Source: a virus. From it: DNA of 36,820 bases. A program made the position numbers and the translations under genes. Shown here in pieces: positions 8,515 through 15,549 of the stretch (position 1 is the first letter of the stretch; every line of letters begins with the position of its first letter). The stretch is from positions 1-36,820 of the IMG/VR virus record IMGVR_UViG_3300008624_000035; one strand, written 5' to 3'. The notes under the pieces were generated by a model. It did not search any database and was not told where the DNA came from. It was given only the letters and a program-made list of their open reading frames with translations.

Positions 8515-8946
8515 CTAGCCTACTCCTACTGAACCGCTCCATGATGGGAGAAGCCCATCGGTGGAAGATGAAACTGTCGTTCTTCCGCGCGGAACACTAG
8601 TTAAGCCAGCCACAACATCGGCCTTGGCAGTAGGGTTGCCCGGGCTATATAGCCACACTTCAGAAACCTTTGCCTCCAGCACTCCCGTACTACTTGGGGC
8701 AGCCGATGCAGAGGGCGGGCAAGTAAAATAATTACTCCCAGAAACTCCCAATTGAGAAAACCCAACACGCACGGGGAAGGCTTCTCGATTAATAACCTGA
8801 AACCATCGAGTTACATAGGGGAACTCAACTTGTTTTGCATTTCCACAGTCAAGATTGCCAGAAGCGTATGGTTGCCCACTAACTTGATATGCCCCAACAT
8901 GGTTTAAACCTACTTCTGTTTTCCATGATGGATTCCAATTTGCCAT
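8515..8946 (-). CDS. Small virion-like protein of unknown function (143 residues)
   Basis: Begins MANWNPSWKTEVGLNHVG. It has a compact beta-rich core (RWFQVINREAFPVRVGFS, SGSNYFTCPP, LEAKVSEVWLY) and a Ser/Gly-rich tail. The PVRVGFS ... YF ... KVSEVWLYS pattern suggests a small beta-sandwich such as a head-decoration or fibre-adaptor protein. It is the first gene of the fibre block and has a strong ribosome site (TTAGGAGA). I do not recognise a named family with confidence. Confidence 0.6.
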   Translation of the reverse strand: MANWNPSWKTEVGLNHVGAYQVSGQPYASGNLDCGNAKQVEFPYVTRWFQVINREAFPVRVGFSQLGVSGSNYFTCPPSASAAPSSTGVLEAKVSEVWLYSPGNPTAKADVVAGLTSVPRGRTTVSSSTDGLLPSWSGSVGVG

Positions 8947-8976
8947 TATAAATCTCCTAAATTTTTAATATACACT

Positions 8977-8986
8977 ATAAATAGTG
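8977..8986 (-). promoter_or_regulatory. Recurrent intergenic motif CACTATTTAT, candidate late promoter
   Basis: Copy of the ACTATTTAT motif, 30 bases before the 8946 ATG, in the 41-base gap after the bS21 gene. Here it is part of a perfect dyad, CACTATAAATAGTG (8973-8986, read on the plus strand), so it could also act as a protein-binding site or RNA element. It would separate the fibre block from the upstream operon. Confidence 0.4.
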
Positions 8987-8987
8987 C

Positions 8988-9230
8988 CTAAATATTTCTA
9001 GCGCGCCTTTGTTGCGCTCTCTTTCGTTTTTGTTCGTCTCGGATCCTTTGCCGAGCCGCACGAATGCGTTTTTCCTTCTTTGCAACAGAAGGTTTTTTGT
9101 AGTGTCTTTTGTCCTTAACGCTCTCAATAATACGTTCTTTTTTTACTTTCTTAATAAAACGTCGGATCATGCGCTCGGTGTTTCCGTGACACTCGCGTGC
9201 AGTTACTTTAATGTGGGTTGCTCGGGCCAT
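8988..9230 (-). CDS. rpsU: Phage-encoded ribosomal protein bS21 homologue
   Basis: An 80-residue, extremely basic protein. It matches bS21 along most of its length: a short beta start (HIKVTARE), RMIRRFIKKVKKERIIESVK in the place of the bacterial ALRRFKRSCEKAGVLAEVR helix, then HYKKPSVAKKEKRIRAARQR for the FYEKPTTERKRAKASAVKR part, and an Arg/Lys tail. bS21 binds the 30S platform near the anti-Shine-Dalgarno end of 16S rRNA and helps initiation. Phage-borne bS21 is known in aquatic phages. The gene itself lacks a clear Shine-Dalgarno and starts 4 bases after the preceding stop, so it may rely on translational coupling. Confidence 0.88.
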   Translation of the reverse strand: MARATHIKVTARECHGNTERMIRRFIKKVKKERIIESVKDKRHYKKPSVAKKEKRIRAARQRIRDEQKRKRAQQRRARNI

Positions 9231-9234
9231 AAGT

Positions 9235-9654
9235 CTACTTTAATGCCTGCCAAATTTTAGAGGAATTTCCTACTAAAGAGCTAATGTCCACTCCAGCGTC
9301 ACTGGGATCTCCTAAGTCTGCGCTTCCTTGTTCTGGAATGTGATTTGAGAGTGGGGCTGTATTCTCAAATAAGTCCACTCCCTGATACGCATCTTTTCCT
9401 ACAACTTCCATCATCTTTTTTCTATATTCTTTTAACTGAGCCCGTGACGCCACGTCTTGTTCGGTCGTCTGAATGCCGACTGATGGTGTTGGTCCCTGAT
9501 TCGAAGACTGCTGCACTTCCACAAGCGGGGTCGTCTGGAGCCCTTTCGCCACTTCGGAAACCACATTGGATAAAAGCCCTTCTTCAAGGAGGACTTCATG
9601 AATACACTCTTTGACAAGTGGCTTGATTAATTGTTTAAGGTCTGATTTTTTCAT
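9235..9654 (-). CDS. Tagged small protein of unknown function (139 residues)
   Basis: Starts MKKSDLKQLIKPLVKECIHE, a variant of the N-terminal module seen on six other proteins here (helix with Leu/Ile spacing, then acidic residues). The rest is polar and probably disordered (PLVEVQQSSNQGPTPSVG, ENTAPLSNHIPEQG). It overlaps the 356-residue gene by 4 bases (ATGA) and lies 4 bases ahead of bS21. Between the prohead protease and scaffold genes it is in the place for an internal head or core protein. The LLEEG stretch fits an [L/I]-x-E cut site for a gp21-type protease. Function inferred only. Confidence 0.6.
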   Translation of the reverse strand: MKKSDLKQLIKPLVKECIHEVLLEEGLLSNVVSEVAKGLQTTPLVEVQQSSNQGPTPSVGIQTTEQDVASRAQLKEYRKKMMEVVGKDAYQGVDLFENTAPLSNHIPEQGSADLGDPSDAGVDISSLVGNSSKIWQALK

Positions 9655-10721
9655 AATACTCTCGGGTTAATTCCTGCTAATTGGTGCCACCGTCTCATTT
9701 GAGATTCTTCCAATATATAAAGCTCTTTAAGTGACTCGCGTTTGCTCTCAATGTCGGCCGGGGTGCATTCTTTTTCGCCGCACCAAGCTTTTACTTCAGG
9801 TGTTTTTTCAGGATTCTCAATTTCCCAAGCGAGCCACTGGCGAAACGCTTCTGGGAGAAAGAGATCCGTCTCGGGCTTCAAGAAAAAGCTGTGAAATGAT
9901 CTATATAAAGGATCTTCACCGTCCGAATCCTGGCCGCGATCCTGTATAACATCCGCGTAATAACGATACCAGATTCGCTTCTGCCTCTCCGATGCATTCA
10001 TCCAGGCTTCGTCTGTTGGGTAATGAATAGAATCCAAAGGTGCGTCATCCAATCCAAGAAAATGAATCACAGTTAAAGTGTGGTCGTCGCTATTAAGAAG
10101 AGGTTCCGGTATATCTGTCTCTTCTGAACCAGGGCTCTCATCTGCGGAATCGTCTTCTACAAAAGTGTGTCCGATATCTGCCAGAGCGTTTATCAGAGCG
10201 TTTTTTTCTTCCTCCGTCCGGCGTGCGATCCAAGTGCGCGCCTCTGCTACATCTTTGGAACCCCCACTTTCAAGAGCCTTTTTTAGTGGAGGTGCGCTTT
10301 TTTTTGCCCAAACGACCATCTCTTCGTCTTCGACTGGTGCCGGAGTAGTGGTGGGCATGCGTGTGCTAAGTCGTGAGGGCTCATCTGGGATGGGGGGGAC
10401 CGGTTCACCCAAGGCAGTCGTCCCAGTACGCGATGTGGGTGTAGGATCTTTAGACTTGGCAATGTCCATTAATTCTTCTGTGCGGCTTTGTTGCTCTTCA
10501 GTGTTGCTTGCACGTCTAATATAGAGGTATGCTGCTTGACGCTGGTTTGCTGGATCCGGGTCGGTCGCAAATACTCCACGAAGTTCGGCATCCGACATGT
10601 CTTCCAGGCCGGGAGCGCTTTTTTTTCGCAAGCGTTGCAGAAAAGAACCTTCGTTTAAAAAGGTTCTCCAGGTTGCAACGCGTTGTTGCTGGTCACTATA
10701 ACTAGACCATTGCTCACTCAT
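9651..10721 (-). CDS. Unknown head-module protein with WRTFLNEG start region (356 residues)
   Basis: A hydrophilic, acidic protein. Residues about 15-26 contain ATWRTFLNEGSF, a W-x-x-F-L-x-E motif shared with the starts of two other proteins and close to a T4 prohead-protease site (L-N-E before G). A Pro/Thr-rich linker (about 95-130) precedes a helical part with EEMVVWAKKSAPPLKKALES. The second half has Trp- and Tyr-rich helices (EAWMNASERQKRIWYRYY). The C-terminus, MRRWHQLAGI, echoes the scaffold C-terminus RMKRLAGIK. It overlaps the protease gene by 8 bases. I recognise no enzyme domain. Best guess: prohead core or internal head protein. Confidence 0.6.
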   Translation of the reverse strand: MSEQWSSYSDQQQRVATWRTFLNEGSFLQRLRKKSAPGLEDMSDAELRGVFATDPDPANQRQAAYLYIRRASNTEEQQSRTEELMDIAKSKDPTPTSRTGTTALGEPVPPIPDEPSRLSTRMPTTTPAPVEDEEMVVWAKKSAPPLKKALESGGSKDVAEARTWIARRTEEEKNALINALADIGHTFVEDDSADESPGSEETDIPEPLLNSDDHTLTVIHFLGLDDAPLDSIHYPTDEAWMNASERQKRIWYRYYADVIQDRGQDSDGEDPLYRSFHSFFLKPETDLFLPEAFRQWLAWEIENPEKTPEVKAWCGEKECTPADIESKRESLKELYILEESQMRRWHQLAGINPRVL

Positions 10722-11367
10722 CCGTCAATACCTCGTTCAATAAGCGATTGATACGATCAGCTTTGGTAAAGACATTGGGAGTGCTTAAGTCTTTGGCCTC
10801 TTTCATCATATATGCTCCCGGTGTTGAGGGTTCCGATACAAAATCAAAACAGATAAGTTGGAAATCGTCTTCGACGATTGTTTGTCCTTGAGCCTCACTC
10901 ACCGATCCCATTCCTCGTGAAGAGATACCAAGCTGTGCGCCGCTATTTACAAGGCCGCGCAAGATATTGCCCGATGGGGTGTCCAGTACTTTTACTTTGC
11001 CCATCACATTTTTATTTTCCATCCATACATCAGTCACCATATGCGATGCATTCTTTAAATTGATGACAGAATCATCTGGATGATCAAGCTCTCCGAGAGC
11101 ACGATTTTCTTTTACGAGTTTTTTGTAAGTTTCAATTTCTCGCATTAATACACGGTAAGGGTAAATACGACCGTTGCCGTTTTGCACATCTGCTTCTTGG
11201 AGTTTGCCCGAAAGCATCATTCCTCCGCTAGCAACGAAGCGCTTCTCATCTTCCGTTAACAGATCTTGGCATACGCCGCCTTCGCAAAGCGCGTAATATT
11301 CTCTTAGTAATTTCTTTCCCATAGCTAAGAACCTTTGCAGCACCGTCTGACCGGCTGCAGCATCCAC
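10714..11367 (-). CDS. 21: Prohead core protease, T4 gp21-like
   Basis: Serine protease that matures T4-like proheads by cutting scaffold, capsid and internal proteins after [L/I]-x-E. Key motifs match T4 gp21: a strand with GGMMLSGKLQEADVQNGNGR (T4 has IEGIFMQAEVVNRNKR), GELDHP with the catalytic His at residue 96 (T4 GELNHP), VLDTPSG, and GISSRGMGS with the catalytic Ser at about 149-150 (T4 GVSSRGLGS). The longest form uses GTG at 11367. An ATG at 11322 (MGKKLLREYYALCEGG) also fits the family N-terminus and has an AAGG-type site, so it may be the true start. It belongs to the 17-20-21-22-23 block. Confidence 0.92.
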   Translation of the reverse strand: MDAAAGQTVLQRFLAMGKKLLREYYALCEGGVCQDLLTEDEKRFVASGGMMLSGKLQEADVQNGNGRIYPYRVLMREIETYKKLVKENRALGELDHPDDSVINLKNASHMVTDVWMENKNVMGKVKVLDTPSGNILRGLVNSGAQLGISSRGMGSVSEAQGQTIVEDDFQLICFDFVSEPSTPGAYMMKEAKDLSTPNVFTKADRINRLLNEVLTDE

Positions 11368-11370
11368 TTA

Positions 11371-11676
11371 TTATTCCATGCGTTTGTGTTCATGTTTTAT
11401 TCCTTCATCTCCGATAATCATATTAAGAATATAAGATGTCCCCGAAGAAAGACACCCTAAAATAAGATAATTTACCGGTGTTACATCAAAATTAAATAGT
11501 TCTGTGTAAGGAGAAAGTAGCATTAAAATCCACCCTACATGAAAACCAATGCACATGGGGCACCTGAACAGTTGTCCAAGCCATCCTCTCGTAGGACGAA
11601 GAGCATCAAAGACTTTTCCGTAGACTAAGATCTGGGTAAGACCATAAGATGCCAATATAAAGTATAATAATTCCAC
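11371..11676 (-). CDS. Small membrane protein, DUF1360-like
   Basis: A 101-residue protein with three hydrophobic segments (about 3-20, 42-57, 67-90). The segment at 37-47 reads LFRCPMCIGFH, a CxxC motif at a membrane border that resembles the DUF1360 family. It starts at GTG (11676), which is favoured by AGGAG six bases upstream and overlaps the preceding stop (TAGTG). It ends 3 bases before the protease start. A membrane protein in the head operon could anchor prohead assembly at the inner membrane, as T4 proheads assemble there, but that link is inference. Confidence 0.6.
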   Translation of the reverse strand: MELLYFILASYGLTQILVYGKVFDALRPTRGWLGQLFRCPMCIGFHVGWILMLLSPYTELFNFDVTPVNYLILGCLSSGTSYILNMIIGDEGIKHEHKRME

Positions 11677-12224
11677 TACTGCTCCTGATAAAGCTTGTAT
11701 TCTTCTTTGATGATCTCTCGAATATCGCTTTCTGTAAGTTCCTGTCGGACGCGACCTAATAAGGCTTGAACTCTCTGTATAATAGTTTCCAAATCCTGTT
11801 CTATCGAACCAACTTCTTTCTCAACGTTGGTTAATTTAACTTGATTTGACCGCATTACGTTTTGTACGTCTCGCCCCTTGTTTTGTTGAGGCTCTTCGGG
11901 TGTAGGGTCTGCGGGAGCATTGTCGGGATTATCACCAATATTAAAAGGAGATTTTTCTCGAATATTGTTTTCTAGTTCTTCATTAGCTTTTTTACACTTC
12001 TCTAAAGCGGTTGCAAATTCTGGGCTGGAGCGTTGCTCGGGCTCAAATTCTCTAACGTCGGCGCATGCCGCCATAGTTTTTTTCCTTTCTGCTTCTACAT
12101 ATTTTTGAAATTCTTCGGTCGACTCTTCGGAGTCAGGGGCATCTTCTTTTTCGTCGCCATAGAGAGGGCGCGCCTCTTCCTCTTCTTGGAGATACCGATT
12201 CCAATGTTCTAATAAGAGTTTCAT
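11676..12224 (-). CDS. Tagged coiled-coil head-module protein (182 residues)
   Basis: Begins MKLLLEHWNRYLQEEEEARP, nearly the same module as the ParB-like protein at 22803-23711 (MKLLMENWRKFVNETEE). The W-x-x-Y-L-x-E sits at residues 8-14 and suits cleavage by a gp21-type protease. The remainder is very acidic and helical; residues about 125-175 (KLTNVEKEVGSIEQDLETII) form a likely coiled coil. Position between portal and protease matches T4 gp67/gp68, small prohead core proteins, and acidic helical character agrees. Sequence similarity to those proteins is not evident to me, so the role is inferred. Confidence 0.6.
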   Translation of the reverse strand: MKLLLEHWNRYLQEEEEARPLYGDEKEDAPDSEESTEEFQKYVEAERKKTMAACADVREFEPEQRSSPEFATALEKCKKANEELENNIREKSPFNIGDNPDNAPADPTPEEPQQNKGRDVQNVMRSNQVKLTNVEKEVGSIEQDLETIIQRVQALLGRVRQELTESDIREIIKEEYKLYQEQ

Positions 12225-12764
12225 TTAAATTGTATATAGGTAGCTCAACGAGTATGGATCGCGAATAAAGCCTGGACGAATAGAGCCCTGGTCACTGTGC
12301 TGGGGAACTTCTCCAAGTTCAGTAGAGTCTTGTTTATCCGGATGGATAAGCTCGTCGTCAGCCATCCCAATAATTGCTTCTGTTGTTTCAAAGTAGGGGC
12401 GCTCTTCTTCAATAAAGTTAGAAATATTAATGAGAGCCAGCTTCGGAGTGCTTAAGCTTTCTGACGATGCTTCTTCCATTAGTGCTTCAACCGATCCATA
12501 AAAGCCTCCGGCTTGAATAGAATCTGCTACGACAAGGCCTTTCTTTCGTAATTCGGCAAACAAGCGATTTTGGGCTCCGTAAACTAAATCATTCAAGGTT
12601 TCTTTGGGGAAGGTAGTGATCTTGTTGGTGCGTGTAGAAAGTACGATATCGATATCGCCGTGATCAAAAATCATCAGATCTCCATTCATACTCTTACGCA
12701 CATCTAATTCAAGGCGCACTACTGCGTCGTCTGCCGCCTGTCCAATTCTAACTGTTATTGCCAT
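12225..12764 (-). CDS. Conserved-looking head-module protein of unknown function (179 residues)
   Basis: The N-terminal 85 residues look like a compact mixed alpha/beta domain: TVRIGQAADDAVVRLELDVR, DLMIFDHGDIDIVLSTRTNK, then helix ETLNDLVYGAQNRLFAELRKK. The middle has a GFYGSVEALMEE helix and the C-terminus is a hydrophilic tail ending LSYLYTI. It overlaps the upstream gene by 17 bases and its TAA is directly followed by the ATG of the next gene, so translation is coupled. It lies between portal and protease in the head operon. No family recognised. Confidence 0.6.
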   Translation of the reverse strand: MAITVRIGQAADDAVVRLELDVRKSMNGDLMIFDHGDIDIVLSTRTNKITTFPKETLNDLVYGAQNRLFAELRKKGLVVADSIQAGGFYGSVEALMEEASSESLSTPKLALINISNFIEEERPYFETTEAIIGMADDELIHPDKQDSTELGEVPQHSDQGSIRPGFIRDPYSLSYLYTI

Positions 12765-13581
12765 CTGAATAGATTTCCTTTACTAAGCTTTGAGTTTTTA
12801 GCACCGTTAAAAGCAATTCCTCGTTAACAGCGACTGTTGCAAACTTATCTAAGCGCTCGATCACTCGATGAGTTTTGGTAGACATTTCAGGATCGCTTTT
12901 AATTTCGTCAACGTCTTTAGCCTTGTTTAAACATTCTTTAAGTCGCCCAATTTCCTCATTAAGAAAAATCTTCAGTTCGAGCGCGTTGTCAGCAAAAGAT
13001 GAAATATAGTGTGTCAAGAGTTCTTTTTGTTCTTGCAAGAGGTCGTCGCCGTATTTATCATTAAACTTTTCTACAAATGTTTTAATAACCAAATTATCAA
13101 TATCGTTTTCTTCTGTCTCGACCGTACCTTCTCTACACATACTAGTAACAATCTCCTGCTCCAAGAGTACTTGATCGCGAGGCGATGTCTTGGTCGAAAA
13201 AATCTGAGATATCGATGCCAAAGTTTTATAGTTGGGCACAAAGGCATTGAAAACAGACGAGTCTAATTCTTTATTTATGTCATCTATAAGAGCGCTTTGC
13301 TCTTTAAACAATCCAGTGAAATCCAAAAGACGGCTAGCTAATTTTGCTTCCCGTAGAATCTTTTCTGACGTTTCTTTATCGAAGCCACAACTTTCATAAA
13401 GAGATCGATGGCATTCTAAATCTTGTCGCAAAAGACTTCCTGGTTTGAAGTGCTTCTTAATAAGGTCCACGATCTTATTACACTGTATCGTGTCTTTCTT
13501 TAAGATGGCCGCGGTTGCTTCGCGAATCAACGCCTCATAAACAAATGCGGTATTTCTTTTTTTGTTATGTCTACCCTTCAT
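12748..13581 (-). CDS. Helical head-module protein of unknown function (277 residues)
   Basis: Begins with a basic patch (MKGRHNKKRNTAFVYEALIRE) and is mostly helical throughout, with no low-complexity parts. It contains KIVDLIKKHFKPGSLLRQDLE, a region of paired helices around 95-150, and a long C-terminal helix pair. It overlaps the portal gene by 11 bases and the next gene by 17, so it is tightly coupled to the portal. Proteins with this start are, to my memory, frequent next to portal genes in uncultured aquatic myoviruses, but no function is established to my knowledge. A portal- or core-associated role is a guess from place. Confidence 0.62.
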   Translation of the reverse strand: MKGRHNKKRNTAFVYEALIREATAAILKKDTIQCNKIVDLIKKHFKPGSLLRQDLECHRSLYESCGFDKETSEKILREAKLASRLLDFTGLFKEQSALIDDINKELDSSVFNAFVPNYKTLASISQIFSTKTSPRDQVLLEQEIVTSMCREGTVETEENDIDNLVIKTFVEKFNDKYGDDLLQEQKELLTHYISSFADNALELKIFLNEEIGRLKECLNKAKDVDEIKSDPEMSTKTHRVIERLDKFATVAVNEELLLTVLKTQSLVKEIYSDGNNS

Positions 13582-15541
13582 TATTATTCTCCAATCCTTC
13601 TAATCCTTTAAGGAGCGCCCGTATCGAATCGCTTACGTGAAAAAGCTTTTCTTCTTCAGAAAGCTCACTTGCGTTATAAATAGGTGCTTGTCCTTCATAA
13701 ATACCATTTCCCAAGCTGCCCATCTTTGCGAGGGAACCGATCTCAGCGCCTGGGACAACATTCCGAATAGCCGAGCTAGCTTTTTCTCGATTGTACTTCG
13801 CGCCCATAGAGCGCGTCCGGGCTCCTGCTGGTCGGCCATCAACCTTCTTAGGATAATATACTTTTCCCTTTGCTCCAGGGGTCAGACGAGGCTCGTTACG
13901 AGAGCCGGGTGGGACGGCTAGGAGCGCTGAATCATCGCCACCTCCCTCATCACCGCCGGCTTCACCTGCGGGCATTTCCTCGCCTCCGCCAAGATCACCA
14001 CCAAGATCTCCTCCGAGATCGCCTCCGAGATCGCCTCCAAGGTCTCCCCCCAGATCGCCTCCCATTCCGCCGCCGGCGCCTTCGGCTGCAGCAGCTTCAG
14101 CGACTGCCTGAAGAGCGGCGTCGTGCTTACGATCATAATACATTTCGCGTTGATTGCGACCAAAGTCTTCATGATTCATACCAAAGATATGTTCGGACAC
14201 CCAGCGCCGTGAGAAATAACCTTCTGTGGCTGCAGCGGCAATGTCGAACTTCTGCTTCCAGGTCTCAATTTCTTGAAGTTCTGCAATCTTGGACGGGTTA
14301 TTGAGAGTTAAGCTGAAGCTTAATAAGTCGTCGCCTCTGAAGCCTAATGTGTACAGATGGATGATACCAATCTTTGTAAGCTCTGCGATAATAACTCTTT
14401 GGAGTCTCTGAATGGTTCTTGCAAAACGAATGTCTTTCTGCGCAAGAGTAGTCTTGTCTTCTTCGGCACCTTCTCCCATCGTTAGATAAGATTGAGGTAT
14501 CTTGAGTGCGGAAAAAAGCTTATCACGCAAATACTTGATATCATCAATATCGGTAGTGTTGGTGCCGCCGGCGAGGTTCTTGATCTCTGTGACCGAGCCA
14601 GCGCGAACTGGGATGAAATAATCTTCTTCGATAGACATTGGGTTGTATCGCAAATCCACACGTCCGTTTTCAGGATCAATAACTTGATGACGCTTAAGGT
14701 TGGTCACAATTTTTTCCATATACTGTTCGACTTCATTGGGAGGAATAGAACCGACATCAATCTTAAACACTCGGCGCTCAGAAGAACGGATAACACGATA
14801 TGCCATCATAGCATCTTCCATCAACACTAGCTGGCGCCAAATGCGTCGTGCTGGCTCCAAAATTGATGTTCCATACGGAATGTACTTATCATTTCCTAAG
14901 ATGCGGAAATGGGCAACTTGCCAGTTTTCAAAGGTCATCCCAGCAGAGTTCCACTGAAACTGCACATAATTCGGGTTGGTGGCATCTTTACCTTCTAGTC
15001 TTTCAACTTCTTGGGCCGGGAGCGGTAGAACAGATGTCACTCCATATTTGTCATCGATATCAACATACAGGAAAAAATCACCATATTTACACATCGTGCG
15101 GGCCCAACCAAAAAGATTGTATTTTAAGTTAAGGATGCTATCAAATAAGACATCCAGTACCGCACTAATTTCTTCATTAGGACATCGGACATTAAGCATC
15201 GGGCGCAGTTCAGAATATGTTGTCATCTCATCTGCATAGATGTCCATCGTAGATGCGATTTCAGGCATATATTCCATCTGATCAAAATCTACATAACGCT
15301 CTGAACGTCGTTGGTTTTGAATCGCATTTGTAGCAATAACATCTAAAGGATTATAAAGTGTCTTTTTAAACTGTTGCCCCGATGCCGATTTAAAGCGAGA
15401 GGAAAATTTATCTAAATGTTGACGCCGAATGCGACGTCCCGATTGAGAACGATAGTTAACAATGGGACCCGAGAAGAGACGCGTTAACGCTTTGAATAAG
15501 CTCGTTTCAGAGTTTGCTGGGTTTTTATCTTGAATTGCCAT
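13571..15541 (-). CDS. 20: Portal vertex protein, T4 gp20-like
   Basis: A 656-residue protein with the T4 gp20 layout. A basic N-terminal part (QSGRRIRRQHLDKFSSRFKS) leads into YVDFDQMEYMPEIASTMDIY, then the portal core with FGWARTMCKYGDFFLYVDID, PYGTSILEPARRIWRQLVLM and a stem/crown region with SYLTMGEGAEEDKTTLAQKD and RFARTIQRLQRVIIAELTKI. It forms the dodecameric ring through which DNA enters and at which the tail joins. The unusual part is a Gly/Asp-rich C-terminal extension with a GGDL repeat (about 493-518). Lies 8 bases after the terminase stop. Confidence 0.95.
   Translation of the reverse strand: MAIQDKNPANSETSLFKALTRLFSGPIVNYRSQSGRRIRRQHLDKFSSRFKSASGQQFKKTLYNPLDVIATNAIQNQRRSERYVDFDQMEYMPEIASTMDIYADEMTTYSELRPMLNVRCPNEEISAVLDVLFDSILNLKYNLFGWARTMCKYGDFFLYVDIDDKYGVTSVLPLPAQEVERLEGKDATNPNYVQFQWNSAGMTFENWQVAHFRILGNDKYIPYGTSILEPARRIWRQLVLMEDAMMAYRVIRSSERRVFKIDVGSIPPNEVEQYMEKIVTNLKRHQVIDPENGRVDLRYNPMSIEEDYFIPVRAGSVTEIKNLAGGTNTTDIDDIKYLRDKLFSALKIPQSYLTMGEGAEEDKTTLAQKDIRFARTIQRLQRVIIAELTKIGIIHLYTLGFRGDDLLSFSLTLNNPSKIAELQEIETWKQKFDIAAAATEGYFSRRWVSEHIFGMNHEDFGRNQREMYYDRKHDAALQAVAEAAAAEGAGGGMGGDLGGDLGGDLGGDLGGDLGGDLGGGEEMPAGEAGGDEGGGDDSALLAVPPGSRNEPRLTPGAKGKVYYPKKVDGRPAGARTRSMGAKYNREKASSAIRNVVPGAEIGSLAKMGSLGNGIYEGQAPIYNASELSEEEKLFHVSDSIRALLKGLEGLENNNEG
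13985..14062. repeat. Tandem 12-base repeat coding GGDL units in the portal
   Basis: Six or so imperfect 12-base units encode (GGDL)n near residues 493-518 of the portal protein. The unit sequence varies mostly at third codon positions, so the peptide is kept while the DNA drifts. Copy number may vary between related phages. Confidence 0.85.
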
Positions 15542-15549
15542 TTATAATC

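Noticed and set aside
13985-14062. Regular repeat considered as a CRISPR-like array
   Set aside because: Units are 12 bases with no spacers and are in frame as GGDL codons of the portal gene.
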